Shown piece by piece: positions 17,411 to 26,493 of a stretch of DNA of 64,000 bases. The stretch spans positions 434,001 to 498,000 of the forward strand of contig NZ_QERF01000001.1 in NCBI RefSeq assembly GCF_003260205.1. Reading direction: 5' to 3'. Both the position numbers and the translations under genes were made by a program. Position 1 is the stretch's first letter, and the number at the start of each line of letters is the position of its first letter. Origin of the DNA: Winogradskyella tangerina. Its GTDB lineage: Bacteria > Bacteroidota > Bacteroidia > Flavobacteriales > Flavobacteriaceae. A model generated the notes under the pieces. That model was not told where the DNA came from. It saw only the letters and a program-made list of their open reading frames with translations, and did not search any database.

Positions 17411-20227
17411 TTATCCAACAATATTCACAATTTTCCCAGGTACAACAATTACTTTCTTTGGTGTACGCCCTTGCAATTGCTCTTGGGTTTTTTCGTAGGC
17501 TAGTACGGTTTTTTCTATCTCTTCCTTGCTCATATCTAGAGGCAATTCTAGGGTAAAACGCATTTTCCCATTAAATGAGATTGGGTAGTTTTTTGAACTT
17601 TCTACCAAGTGTTTTTCTTCAAATTTAGGGAATGCCGCCGTTGAAATTGAGCTATCATGTCCCAATCGCTCCCATAGTTCCTCAGCTATATGAGGTGCGT
17701 AAGGCGATACCAAAATAAGCAATGGCTCTAAAATCTCTCTACTTGTACATTTTTGTGCTGTAAGTTCATTGACAGCGATCATAAAGGTTGACACTGATGT
17801 ATTGAAAGAAAAATTCTCAATGTCTTCTTCAACCTTTTTAATGGTCTTATGAAGTGTTTTTAAATTGTCTTTTGTAGGTTCGGCATCATTGACATTCAAG
17901 GCACCCTGACCAACATATAATTTCCACATTTTTTTCAAGAAACCGTGCACACCCGTAATTCCGGCAGTATTCCAAGGTTTGTATTGTTCTAATGGCCCGA
18001 GGAACATTTCGTAGAGTCTTAGACTGTCGGCACCATAATCTTCAACGATATCGTCGGGATTAACGACGTTAAACCAACGCTTCGACATTTTTTCAACTTC
18101 TCTACCCACAACAAATTTTCCATCTTCTAGAATGAACTCAGCATTTTCGAATTGAGGTTGCCATTTTTTAAGAGTCTCTATTTCTACCTCATTAGATGCA
18201 TTAACCAAATTAACATCTACCCTAATTTCTTCAAAATTATAGTTATCCTTTAGTCCCGAGGACACATATTGATTTGTCCCAGAAACTCTGTAGGCAATAG
18301 CACTCGTCCCCAAGATCATACCTTGATTGATCAACTTTTTAAAAGGTTCATCTACGCCAACAAAACCGCGGTCGTGTAAAAACTTCACCCAAAAACGTGA
18401 ATACAATAAATGCCCTGTTGCATGCTCACTACCACCAATATAAAGGTCCACACTATCCCAATAATTGAGCGCTTCTTCGCTAGCAAAAACGGTATCGCGA
18501 TTGGCATCTTCCATATATCGGAAGAAATACCAAGAACTTCCCGCCCAACCCGGCATGGTATTCAATTCTAGAGGGAAAACCGATTCGTTATCAATCAAGT
18601 CATTGCTAACCACTTTGTTTTGCTTGGCATCCCAAGCCCAAACATCAGCTCTACCTAATGGTGGCTCCCCTTCTTCTGTTGGAAGGTACTTTTCAACCTC
18701 AGGAAGTGTAAGTGGCAAATGTTCAGCAGCGATCATCTGTGGCATGCCATCCACATAATATACTGGGAATGGTTCACCCCAATAACGTTGACGTGAAAAA
18801 ACAGCATCGCGCAAACGGTAATTGGTTTTACCTTTTCCTTGTCCGATTTGTTCTAATTCATAGATCGCGCGTTTGGTTGCTTTTTTATAATTAAGACCAT
18901 CTAAAAAATCGCTGTTGGCAATTATAGTTTTGTCCTTATCTGCAAAGGCTTCTTCTGAAATATCTATCCCATCAAAAATATTTGGAATTGGGATATCAAA
19001 ATGCTTCGCAAAATCATAATCGCGCTGATCGCCACACGGCACCGCCATTACGGCTCCGGTTCCATAGCTCGCTAAAACATAATCACCGATCCAGATCGGA
19101 ATAGGTTCTTTAGTAAATGGATGTTCGGCATAAGCGCCTGTAAACACACCTGAAATCGTTTTCACGTCGGCCATTCTATCACGCTCACTGCGTTTTGCTG
19201 TAGCTTCAACATAAGCTTCAACCTCAGCTTTTTGAGCTTCTGTAGTGATTTTAGAAACCAATTCGTGCTCGGGTGCTAAGGTCATAAATGACACACCAAA
19301 AATGGTATCGGGTCTTGTTGTAAAGACATCGATTTTGGCATCGTAATCTTTCACATTAAAGGTAACTGACGCTCCTACAGATTTACCAATCCAGTTTCTT
19401 TGGATGTCCTTCAAGGCGTCTGTCCAGTCGATCGTTTCTAAACCTTGAAGCAAGCGTTCAGCATAGGCTGAAATTCGCATACTCCATTGGGTCATTTTCT
19501 TACGAATTACTGGGTGCCCACCGCGTTCAGACACACCATTAACGATTTCATCATTAGCTAATACTGTACCGAGTGCTGGACACCAGTTTACCTCAGTTTC
19601 TGCTAAATAGGTTAGTCTATATTTTAAAAGAATATTTTGTTTTTGGATGTCTGAAAAACTATTCCATGTGTCGGAAGTAAATGGTTCAACATCGTCATCG
19701 CAAGCAGCATTTACCTTCTGATTTCCTTCAGTTTGAAAGGTGTCGATTAAGGTTTCAATCGGCTCGGCTTTATTAGAGTCATAATTATACCAAGACTCGA
19801 ACAATTGAATGAATATCCATTGTGTCCATTTATAATATTCAGGATTTGAAGTACGCACTTCACGACTCCAATCAAACGAAAAACCGATCTGATCTAACTG
19901 ACGACGATAGGTTTTTATGTTAGCTTCAGTAGTAACCGCAGGATGTTGACCTGTTTGAATAGCATACTGTTCGGCTGGTAAACCAAAACTATCATAACCT
20001 TGTGGATGTAATACATTAAAGCCTTTATGACGCTTGTAACGTGCATAAATATCACTGGCAATATAACCGAGTGGATGACCCACGTGAAGTCCGGCACCAC
20101 TTGGATAAGGGAACATATCTAAAACATAATACTTGGGTTGATCACTGTTGTTAGAAGCTTTGAACGTTTGACGTTCTGCCCAAATGTTTTGCCATTTTCT
20201 TTCAATGGTATTAAAGTCGTATCTCAT
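17411..20227 (-). CDS. leuS: Leucine--tRNA ligase
   Basis: This class Ia synthetase charges leucine tRNA. The 938 residues carry the HIGH-class motif HVGH at 48-51 (PYPSGAGLHVGH context), the editing domain in the middle (TTRPDTIFG and YGTGAVMAVP), and the KMSKS-class loop as KMSKRW near residue 690 with arginine in place of the last serine. The segment just before that loop (about 640-690) is longer than in E. coli, which is usual in Bacteroidota. It is monocistronic, and no T-box is expected or seen in this phylum. Confidence 0.97.
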   Translation of the reverse strand: MRYDFNTIERKWQNIWAERQTFKASNNSDQPKYYVLDMFPYPSGAGLHVGHPLGYIASDIYARYKRHKGFNVLHPQGYDSFGLPAEQYAIQTGQHPAVTTEANIKTYRRQLDQIGFSFDWSREVRTSNPEYYKWTQWIFIQLFESWYNYDSNKAEPIETLIDTFQTEGNQKVNAACDDDVEPFTSDTWNSFSDIQKQNILLKYRLTYLAETEVNWCPALGTVLANDEIVNGVSERGGHPVIRKKMTQWSMRISAYAERLLQGLETIDWTDALKDIQRNWIGKSVGASVTFNVKDYDAKIDVFTTRPDTIFGVSFMTLAPEHELVSKITTEAQKAEVEAYVEATAKRSERDRMADVKTISGVFTGAYAEHPFTKEPIPIWIGDYVLASYGTGAVMAVPCGDQRDYDFAKHFDIPIPNIFDGIDISEEAFADKDKTIIANSDFLDGLNYKKATKRAIYELEQIGQGKGKTNYRLRDAVFSRQRYWGEPFPVYYVDGMPQMIAAEHLPLTLPEVEKYLPTEEGEPPLGRADVWAWDAKQNKVVSNDLIDNESVFPLELNTMPGWAGSSWYFFRYMEDANRDTVFASEEALNYWDSVDLYIGGSEHATGHLLYSRFWVKFLHDRGFVGVDEPFKKLINQGMILGTSAIAYRVSGTNQYVSSGLKDNYNFEEIRVDVNLVNASNEVEIETLKKWQPQFENAEFILEDGKFVVGREVEKMSKRWFNVVNPDDIVEDYGADSLRLYEMFLGPLEQYKPWNTAGITGVHGFLKKMWKLYVGQGALNVNDAEPTKDNLKTLHKTIKKVEEDIENFSFNTSVSTFMIAVNELTAQKCTSREILEPLLILVSPYAPHIAEELWERLGHDSSISTAAFPKFEEKHLVESSKNYPISFNGKMRFTLELPLDMSKEEIEKTVLAYEKTQEQLQGRTPKKVIVVPGKIVNIVG

Positions 20228-20572
20228 GCTAAAATTTGCAATAGAATTTATCTTCGATTAAAATCTATTCATTTTTGTCTTGACACAAAAACGAATCAAA
20301 AAGGTCAAGTTGAAATAAGGAATTTTTCAATCTCAATTATTTGATTGAAAACCAGAAATAAAATCTAAATTTCGTCCAAGGCTTCCGAAATTTCAAACGA
20401 TTTGATTTCTATATTCTAAATTTCAACAATCTCGATGCTTCGCATCGATTTTCACTTTTACCTGAATTAAAAGGGCAAATTTAGTGGTATTACAACACAT
20501 TTAAAAACTAAACGTTGTAATACTCTAGATAACTAAATTGTTTTTTATTTTTACAGCATTAATCCGTTCTAC
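20228..20572. other. Intergenic region between divergent leuS and ftsX
   Basis: This 345-base stretch has no coding frame. It holds degenerate AAATTTC-type repeats (around 20360-20425) and a hairpin TCGATGC/GCATCGA with loop TTC (20432-20448). A similar GCTTCGC hairpin occurs after ahcY at 41042-41060. Both divergent promoters must lie here, but no perfect -7 box was found. Confidence 0.5.
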
Positions 20573-21451
20573 ATGGCTTCATCTTTTGACAAATATCAAA
20601 AACGAAAACTCATCTCTTCTTATATTTCTGTTGTAATCAGTATTGCATTGGTTTTATTTCTTCTGGGTTGTTTAGGATTACTGGTCATTAATTCGAAAAA
20701 AGTAGCCGATCATTTTAAAGAACAGGTAGTAATGACCATCTATTTGAACGACACTGCCAAGGAGGTTGAAGTGAATCAGCTGAAAAAAAGTTTAGCCATG
20801 GCCGACTATTCTAAAGAGGCAATTTATGTCTCGAAAGAGGAAGCTGCCGAACTAATGAAAGCCGAAACAGGTGAAGATTTTATGGATTTTGTAGGTTATA
20901 ATCCGCTTCAGAATTCTATTGATGTGTACTTGAAGGCCGACTATGTGACGACACAAAAACTCAGTGAAATTTCAGAGCAATTAGCCACTAAATCGTTTAT
21001 TGATGAAATACGATACGATAATGATCTCGTAGAACTAATGAACGATAACGTTAAAAAGATCAGCTTTTGGGTATTGATGATTAGCGGACTTTTCACATTA
21101 ATTGCTGTTTTACTCATCAACAGTTCAATTAGATTAGCTGTTTATTCTAAACGTTTTATTATTAAAACCATGCAAATGGTTGGTGCCACCAAGAGTTTTA
21201 TTAGAAGACCATTTGTATGGAAAAGTGTTCAACTTGGTATTATTGGGGCAGTTGTTGCCTTAATAGGAATGGCTTTTGTTCTGTATTATTTAGACCGTAC
21301 TTTCCCTGAACTAGAACTTCTAAGAAATACCGTAATGATCGTTGGTCTATTTGCTGGTGTATTTGTATTAGGCATCATTATTACGTGGATCAGTACATTT
21401 ATTGCCACGCAACGCTTCTTGAATTTGAAGACAGATCAGCTTTATTATTAG
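20573..21451 (+). CDS. ftsX: Cell division permease FtsX
   Basis: A 292-residue inner-membrane protein with the FtsX plan: an N-terminal helix (about 15-38), a periplasmic domain (about 40-165) and three C-terminal helices (about 165-190, 220-245, 260-285) of the MacB/FtsX permease type. With the ATPase FtsE it activates peptidoglycan hydrolases during septation. ftsE is not adjacent here. The following genes DUF3098, uppP and truB form a conserved flavobacterial neighbourhood that links division and cell-wall lipid recycling. Confidence 0.92.
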   Translation: MASSFDKYQKRKLISSYISVVISIALVLFLLGCLGLLVINSKKVADHFKEQVVMTIYLNDTAKEVEVNQLKKSLAMADYSKEAIYVSKEEAAELMKAETGEDFMDFVGYNPLQNSIDVYLKADYVTTQKLSEISEQLATKSFIDEIRYDNDLVELMNDNVKKISFWVLMISGLFTLIAVLLINSSIRLAVYSKRFIIKTMQMVGATKSFIRRPFVWKSVQLGIIGAVVALIGMAFVLYYLDRTFPELELLRNTVMIVGLFAGVFVLGIIITWISTFIATQRFLNLKTDQLYY

Positions 21452-21518
21452 AGGCTATAAGCTTTATGCTTTATGCCGTAAACTTAGGAGTTGTCCTTTG
21501 CCTTTTAGCTGAAAGCCT

Positions 21519-21588
21519 ACTGGACACTAGTTACTGCACACTTTCTACTGTATACTGGTCACTGCTTACTGCTTACTGCTTACTGCTA
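21519..21588 (+). repeat. TACTG-rich degenerate repeat with a 7-base tandem core
   Basis: The stretch contains many TACTG and CACTG units and ends in about four tandem copies of ACTGCTT (21561-21587). Similar TACTG-rich sequence occurs at 34745-34800 and, more weakly, at 59728-59764. There is no spacer and repeat organisation of a CRISPR. Confidence 0.75.
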
Positions 21589-21646
21589 TTAAAACTCAAC
21601 AAAATAATGGTTAAAATTATTCGTTAGTAATATCAAACCAACCATT

Positions 21647-22006
21647 ATGAAAAAAGTTATCCTAAACGGGGTTATCGTGTTATCACTCCTTATGGGCTGT
21701 GTGCTTCTCTTTAAATCGTGCATCATACAAAATCCTAAACCAGAAGATTGTGCAGTTATAGACGTGAAGATCTCTAAAATTTCAGAAGGAAGTAGTAATG
21801 ATATTGTATTTCATGATGATGGAACAGACTTCTATTACATTAATCGCGGATTAGAACGCGGTTTAAATTTAGATTCTCTTAAGACAAAAGTTTTAAATAA
21901 AACCGTTACTTTGCACCTAGCAAAAGTAATGGGTGGTGTTACCTCAGAGCATATTTCTCAGTTGGCTTTGGGTGATGACATCATTTTTACAGAATTTGAA
22001 AACTAA
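21647..22006 (+). CDS. Exported protein of unknown function
   Basis: A 119-residue protein I do not recognise. It has an N-terminal hydrophobic segment (about 4-22) with cysteines at about 18 and 25, which may form a lipoprotein box (LLMGC). A small beta-rich domain follows (ISEGSSNDIVFHDDGTDFYYINRG, here residues about 45-68 in outline) and then a segment VTLHLAKVMGG. The length suggests an OB-like or small beta-barrel domain. Only one base separates its stop from the GTG of the DUF3098 gene, so they are probably cotranscribed. Confidence 0.6.
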   Translation: MKKVILNGVIVLSLLMGCVLLFKSCIIQNPKPEDCAVIDVKISKISEGSSNDIVFHDDGTDFYYINRGLERGLNLDSLKTKVLNKTVTLHLAKVMGGVTSEHISQLALGDDIIFTEFEN

Positions 22007-22007
22007 G

Positions 22008-22271
22008 GTGGGAGAAAAAAAACGTAAAGAGCGCTCAAAATCCGAATTTGTCTTCGGAAAGAAAAACTATAAGTTCATGCTAATTGGCTTAGCTTTTATT
22101 GTTATTGGCTTTGTTTTAATGGCCGGTGGCGGTAGTGATGATCCAAATGTTTGGAATCCGGATGTTTTTAGTTGGAGACGTATTAGACTTGCTCCTACCT
22201 TGGTTTTAATTGGCTTTGGAATTCAGGTGTATGCCATTCTTCTTAACCCTGATAAGGATTCCAAGAAATAA
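22008..22271 (+). CDS. DUF3098 membrane protein
   Basis: An 87-residue protein with two hydrophobic helices (about 22-40 and 62-80). The DUF3098 signature is clear: FVFGKKNYKFMLIGL, GGGSDDPNVWNPD and RRIRLAPTLVLIGF. I chose the GTG at 22008, right after the previous stop, because it gives the usual family length; an upstream in-frame ATG at 21933 lies inside the preceding gene. The family is Bacteroidota-specific, of unknown function, and regularly placed between ftsX and uppP. Confidence 0.85.
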   Translation: MGEKKRKERSKSEFVFGKKNYKFMLIGLAFIVIGFVLMAGGGSDDPNVWNPDVFSWRRIRLAPTLVLIGFGIQVYAILLNPDKDSKK

Positions 22272-22311
22272 AATTATATCTCATTTGTAGGTTTCACCAT
22301 TTCAATTTTGA

Positions 22312-22319
22312 TACATTTG
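22312..22319 (+). promoter_or_regulatory. -7 promoter box of uppP
   Basis: TACATTTG is a perfect TAnnTTTG ending four bases before the ATG at 22324, predicting a leaderless transcript. The nearest TTG is 24 bases upstream, at the edge of the accepted spacing. Confidence 0.5.
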
Positions 22320-22323
22320 CCGT

Positions 22324-23118
22324 ATGGAAATAATTGATGCCATTATATTAGGTATTATTCAGGGACTTACCGAATTCTTACCAGTTTCGTCGAGCGGTCA
22401 TCTCGAATTAGGGAAAGCCATTTTAGGTGATAATTCAGTTCCGAAAGAGAGTTTACTATTTACTGTTGTCCTTCATTTTGCAACGGCACTAAGTACTATA
22501 GTTATTTTCAGAAAAGATATTCTTCATATCATAAAAGGCATACTAAAGTTTGAATGGAATGAAGACATGCAGTTCCTTGTTAAGATCGTTGTTTCAATGA
22601 TTCCGGCTACAGTGGTCGGCCTCTTTTTTGAGGAACAACTCGAACAACTTTTTGGAGGTAATATTATGCTCGTAGGCTTTATGCTTATTGTTACGGCGGT
22701 ACTATTATTTCTTGCAGATAGAGCTAAAGACACCAGTAAAAGCGTCTCCTTTAGCAATGCTTTTGTTATTGGTATTTCACAGGCTATTGCGATGCTCCCT
22801 GGAATTTCGCGTTCTGGTGCAACCATTTCTACATCTGTACTATTGGGCAATGACAAAACGAAAGCGGCGAGATTCTCATTTCTTATGGTAGTCCCACTTA
22901 TTTTTGGCAAGATTGCTAAAGACATTTTTAGTGGTGATATAACTTATGATAGTACAAACTTTACCTCATTAAGTATTGGTTTTGTAGCAGCATTTATAGC
23001 AGGTTTAATTGCCTGTAAATGGATGATTGCATTGGTGAAACAAAGTAAGCTCACTTATTTTGCCATCTACTGTATTATTGTTGGTCTAATTGCAATTATC
23101 TGGTCCGCTACCCAATGA
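22324..23118 (+). CDS. uppP: Undecaprenyl-diphosphate phosphatase
   Basis: A 264-residue inner-membrane enzyme (BacA/UppP) that dephosphorylates undecaprenyl pyrophosphate to recycle the carrier for peptidoglycan and O-antigen. The two signatures are present: EFLPVSSSGHLELG at about 17-30, and PGISRSGATIS at about 159-169. About seven hydrophobic helices follow the family plan. It overlaps truB by four bases (ATGA), which indicates translational coupling. Confidence 0.96.
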   Translation: MEIIDAIILGIIQGLTEFLPVSSSGHLELGKAILGDNSVPKESLLFTVVLHFATALSTIVIFRKDILHIIKGILKFEWNEDMQFLVKIVVSMIPATVVGLFFEEQLEQLFGGNIMLVGFMLIVTAVLLFLADRAKDTSKSVSFSNAFVIGISQAIAMLPGISRSGATISTSVLLGNDKTKAARFSFLMVVPLIFGKIAKDIFSGDITYDSTNFTSLSIGFVAAFIAGLIACKWMIALVKQSKLTYFAIYCIIVGLIAIIWSATQ

Positions 23119-23804
23119 AAACTTTAGAAGATTTTAAAGACGGTGAAGTTTTATTAATCGACAAACCGCTTCATTGGACTTCCTTTCAAGCCGTTAACAA
23201 ATTACGCTGGGCAATCAGAAAAGCCTTCAATATTAAAAAAATCAAGGTAGGCCATGCCGGCACCTTAGATCCTCTTGCTACGGGATTATTGGTGATCTGC
23301 ACTGGAAAAATGACAAAGCAGATCAACACCTTTCAAGGACAGGAAAAAGAATACACCGGTACTTTTGTTTTAGGAAGCACAACGCCATCTTATGATCTCG
23401 AGACAGAAATCAATGCTACATTTTCGACAGATCATATCACGGAAGCTCTCATCCATGAAACCACAAAACAATTCATCGGTGACATTGAACAATTTCCACC
23501 TGTCTTTTCAGCCATAAAAAAAGACGGAAAACGATTGTACGAATTTGCCAGAGCAGGTGAAGATGTGGAAGTGAAATCGCGTACGATTCAAATTTCAGAA
23601 TTTGAAATCACACGCATCAATGACCTAGAATTAAAATTCAGGGTGGTTTGCAGTAAAGGCACGTATATACGATCCTTGGCACACGATTTTGGCAAGGCAT
23701 TAGACTCTGGGGCTCACCTTTCAGAATTGAGACGCACGCGTATCGGGAATTTTAAGGTTGAAAGTGCTCTCAGCCCCGAAGATTTTATTGCAACGCTACC
23801 ATAA
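23115..23804 (+). CDS. truB: tRNA pseudouridine(55) synthase
   Basis: The enzyme makes pseudouridine 55 in the T-loop of tRNAs. The 229 residues include the catalytic motif GHAGTLDPLATG with D52, and the RSLAHDFG block near the C-terminus. It lacks the C-terminal PUA domain of E. coli TruB, as expected for this shorter type. It overlaps the uppP stop by four bases and is probably the last gene of the ftsX set. Confidence 0.95.
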   Translation: MKTLEDFKDGEVLLIDKPLHWTSFQAVNKLRWAIRKAFNIKKIKVGHAGTLDPLATGLLVICTGKMTKQINTFQGQEKEYTGTFVLGSTTPSYDLETEINATFSTDHITEALIHETTKQFIGDIEQFPPVFSAIKKDGKRLYEFARAGEDVEVKSRTIQISEFEITRINDLELKFRVVCSKGTYIRSLAHDFGKALDSGAHLSELRRTRIGNFKVESALSPEDFIATLP

Positions 23805-23892
23805 AAAGGTGGTTTATCATCGCATTTAAAACCCATTTAATCTTTTTCATCGTTATATTCGTATATCTTAATGCAAGAAAAATCGAAAGACT

Positions 23893-24627
23893 TTGAAATT
23901 TATTGAGCAACATAAAGCCGCAATTATCACATTTCTTCTTACAGGAACTGTAGTGCTTGCTTTGTTCAGTTTTCAATTAAAATTGAAAGGAAAGCTCATT
24001 ACTGAAAGCTACTATGAAATTGAACCTGAGCCTGAAATCACCGAAGAAGAGCAAAAGAAGTTAGATGCATTAAGTGATGCCTCAAGCGACATGGCCTTTA
24101 ATGAAGATCAGGAGTTTAAAGACCTTATGCGCAATTTTAAAACGGTAAGTTCTGACGATTTTGAGCGCACTACTCAAGCATTAGAAGAAGCAAAAGCAAA
24201 CGAAGTAAAAGAAGAAACGACCGTAGATCATTCTCAAACTGAGGGCAATGCCTATGCTTTAGATTCTAAAGAGACCGAGTCGTACAAAAAACTTCAGGAG
24301 CAACTCAATAAGCGATTAGAAAATAAAAAGATTGCTGATGAACACGCCAAAGCTAAAAGTACACTAACTTATTCCTTAACAGGAAGAACGCTTCAATTCT
24401 ATAAAACCCCACGCTATCTCTGTGAAAAAGGCGGTAAAATTGTGGTGAGTATTCGCGTAGATGAAAAGGGCAACGTATTTGATGCTTATATCAATGGCGC
24501 GTCAAATTCGAGTAATCAGTGCCTAACAGACCATGCTATAGAGTACGCCAAAACAGTGCTTTTTGACAGCTCTTCTAAAAAAGATCAATTGGGAACGATT
24601 ACCTTTTTATTCAAAGGAAAAAGCTAA
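23893..24627 (+). CDS. Membrane-anchored protein with TonB-like C-terminal domain
   Basis: A 244-residue protein whose best start is TTG at 23893. It has one N-terminal membrane helix (about 9-30), a long acidic and charged linker with EPEPEI (about 40-150), and a C-terminal domain (about 165-244). That domain has GGKIVVSIRVDEKGNVFDAYINGAS, quoted here in outline as residues about 181-205, resembling the TonB C-terminal fold (VxxxVxxdGxVxdaxvxxS). This suggests energy transduction to outer-membrane receptors or a related periplasmic role. ExbB and ExbD genes are not adjacent. It interlocks with the convergent thioredoxin-like gene over CTAA (24624-24627). Confidence 0.65.
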   Translation: MKFIEQHKAAIITFLLTGTVVLALFSFQLKLKGKLITESYYEIEPEPEITEEEQKKLDALSDASSDMAFNEDQEFKDLMRNFKTVSSDDFERTTQALEEAKANEVKEETTVDHSQTEGNAYALDSKETESYKKLQEQLNKRLENKKIADEHAKAKSTLTYSLTGRTLQFYKTPRYLCEKGGKIVVSIRVDEKGNVFDAYINGASNSSNQCLTDHAIEYAKTVLFDSSSKKDQLGTITFLFKGKS

Positions 24628-25241
24628 TCCAATAACTCAACCAAATCGGTCAGAGTTGATTGCCCTTTATCTTTATTATACCAGCGTTGTAGATCTTCTT
24701 TAAATTCAGGTGTTAACTTACTATGCTCTGCCTTGTAAGTATTTACCATTTCAGTGGCAACACTTGGTCTTGGCCCAAAGGTATTAACGACCTCATTCGT
24801 TTCGTTATCGATCATTATTAACTTCGGAATTGCTCTTCCACCGTTGGTTAAAAACTGATCCATCAAAGCATCATTTTCATCTCTCAATACCACTTTATAA
24901 TCAATATTTGGGTTGAGTTCTGCAGCCTTATTAATCACGGGCATTATATGTGCTGCATCACCACACCAGCTTTCTGTTAGTACAAGCCAAGTGACCTTTC
25001 TATCGAAAGCCTTGATTTTTTCAATAGTATCTTCAGAAAGTTTCACTGTTTTGTCCCAGCGATTCATGCGTCGATCATTGAGCATCGTATAGTTTATTAA
25101 AGACTCTGTTTTATCGTTACCTGTAGTGGATCCTTCTTTAACCAAAGTTGAGACTAAGGTTCTGTAATCTTCGTAGGTAATTGCATCCTCCAAGCTTTTA
25201 GAGATGATGTCGTTTATCATGGTGTTTTCTAATACGTTCAT
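24624..25241 (-). CDS. Thioredoxin family protein
   Basis: A 205-residue cytoplasmic protein with an N-terminal helical extension and a thioredoxin fold from about residue 85. The active-site position reads ESWCGDA instead of WCxxC, so only one cysteine of the redox pair is present. The cis-proline region is GRAIPKLIMID. Such single-cysteine members may act in monothiol chemistry or as binding proteins. The start at 25241 is preceded at four bases by a perfect -7 box, predicting a leaderless mRNA. Confidence 0.82.
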   Translation of the reverse strand: MNVLENTMINDIISKSLEDAITYEDYRTLVSTLVKEGSTTGNDKTESLINYTMLNDRRMNRWDKTVKLSEDTIEKIKAFDRKVTWLVLTESWCGDAAHIMPVINKAAELNPNIDYKVVLRDENDALMDQFLTNGGRAIPKLIMIDNETNEVVNTFGPRPSVATEMVNTYKAEHSKLTPEFKEDLQRWYNKDKGQSTLTDLVELLD

Positions 25242-25245
25242 AGTA

Positions 25246-25253
25246 CAAATTTA
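25246..25253 (-). promoter_or_regulatory. -7 promoter box of the thioredoxin-like gene
   Basis: The minus strand reads TAAATTTG, then TACT, then ATG at 25241. It is a perfect TAnnTTTG four bases from the start codon. No clear TTG was found at the usual spacing. Confidence 0.5.
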
Positions 25254-25323
25254 GCGTTGTTTTGTCATAAATAATGTGACATATGTTACCTTAGTAGAAT
25301 AAGTTGAAAAAACCTTTCAAAAG

Positions 25324-25896
25324 ATGAAAATCGAAAACGTTCAAAGATGTGGTTGGCCCAAAGATGATCCGCTTTATGTAAGATATCATGATGAAGAATG
25401 GGGTGTGCCAGTCTATGATGATGATAAATTGTTTGAGTTTTTAATACTCGAAACCTTTCAGGCGGGTTTAAGTTGGATTACGGTTTTGCGAAAGCGTGAA
25501 AACTTCAGAAAAGCTTTCGATAATTTTAATTACAGGAAGATTGCTACTTATGACGATAGTAAATATGAAGAACTGCTTCAAAATTCAGGAATTATAAGAA
25601 ACAAGCTTAAAATAAAAGCAACCATTACCAATGCACAAGCTTTTATAAAAGTACAGGAAGAGTTCGGTAGTTTTTCAAAATATATTTGGGGTTTTGTAGA
25701 TGGGAAACCCATAAAAAATGCTATTGTAGATTACCGAAATGCACCAGCAAATACACCACTTAGTGATACAATTAGTAAAGACCTAAAAAAACGTGGTTTT
25801 AAATTTGTTGGCACCACCGTTGTTTATGCGCATATGCAAGCTACAGGCATGGTTAACGACCATGAAGTGTCTTGCTTTAGGTATAATGAAGTATAA
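25324..25896 (+). CDS. tag: DNA-3-methyladenine glycosylase I
   Basis: A 190-residue base-excision-repair enzyme that removes 3-methyladenine from DNA. The Tag zinc ligands are all present: C9 (QRCGW), H22 (RYHDEEWG), H180 and C184 (DHEVSC). The substrate-pocket stretch ETFQAGLSWITVL is at about 43-55. No other repair gene is adjacent. The next gene follows after 18 bases. Confidence 0.94.
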   Translation: MKIENVQRCGWPKDDPLYVRYHDEEWGVPVYDDDKLFEFLILETFQAGLSWITVLRKRENFRKAFDNFNYRKIATYDDSKYEELLQNSGIIRNKLKIKATITNAQAFIKVQEEFGSFSKYIWGFVDGKPIKNAIVDYRNAPANTPLSDTISKDLKKRGFKFVGTTVVYAHMQATGMVNDHEVSCFRYNEV

Positions 25897-25914
25897 TTTA
25901 ATTTTGTACGATCA

Positions 25915-26493
25915 ATGCGATTTAAGCTACTAATATTACTATTCTGTTTAGGGCAAATAGCCATAAGTCAGACCAAAAATGAAAAGGAGGAACGCGTGTC
26001 TTTGACCGACTTTCCGGAGGCCGCGCAAACCCTTATTGAGACTTTACCAAAAGACTGTAAGCGCCTTAGATTCTACAAAGAAACTGATGGTGAAAAGCAG
26101 AGTTTTGAGGCCAAATTCAAATATAAAAGGCGACGTTATAGCTTAGAATTTTCCAAGAATGGTGTCATTGAAGATCTTGAAGTCCAGTCGAAAATCAGAG
26201 CCATAGATGACCCTATTAGAAATAACATCACCAATTACTTCGACGCAACTTTTACCAAAAGCAAGCTGATAAAAATTCAAAAGCAATATATCTATTATGC
26301 GGAAATAGAGCCCGAACTATTCCTTGCTCAAATTCTGTCTGGGACTACCAGTATTGCTCCAAATTTTGAAATCGTTGCCGAGGTTAAAATAGAAAAACAG
26401 CGCGAATTGAGAGAACTTACATTTGATAGCTCAGGTGTTTTCTTAAACTACAGAACCATAAATCCAACATCGTACGAGCATGTCTTATATTAA
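25915..26493 (+). CDS. Exported PepSY-like protein
   Basis: A 192-residue protein with a signal peptide (about 1-18, ending AISQ). Two repeats resemble the PepSY-like fold: the first is FPEAAQTLIETLPKD with EAKFKYKRRRYSLEF, the second has NYFDATFTKSKLIKIQKQ. Comparable proteins in flavobacteria are of unknown function. It overlaps the DUF2490 gene by 14 bases, so the two are translated from one transcript and may act together at the outer membrane. Confidence 0.55.
   Translation: MRFKLLILLFCLGQIAISQTKNEKEERVSLTDFPEAAQTLIETLPKDCKRLRFYKETDGEKQSFEAKFKYKRRRYSLEFSKNGVIEDLEVQSKIRAIDDPIRNNITNYFDATFTKSKLIKIQKQYIYYAEIEPELFLAQILSGTTSIAPNFEIVAEVKIEKQRELRELTFDSSGVFLNYRTINPTSYEHVLY

Noticed and set aside
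21561..21587. Tandem ACTGCTT units as a CRISPR array
   Set aside because: The period is seven bases with no spacers and no cas genes nearby.
21385..21627. 80-codon plus-strand frame
   Set aside because: It overlaps the ftsX end in another frame and then runs through the TACTG repeat, giving low-complexity sequence.
22524..22925. 133-codon minus-strand frame
   Set aside because: It is antisense to uppP, whose catalytic motifs are intact, and shows no protein features of its own.
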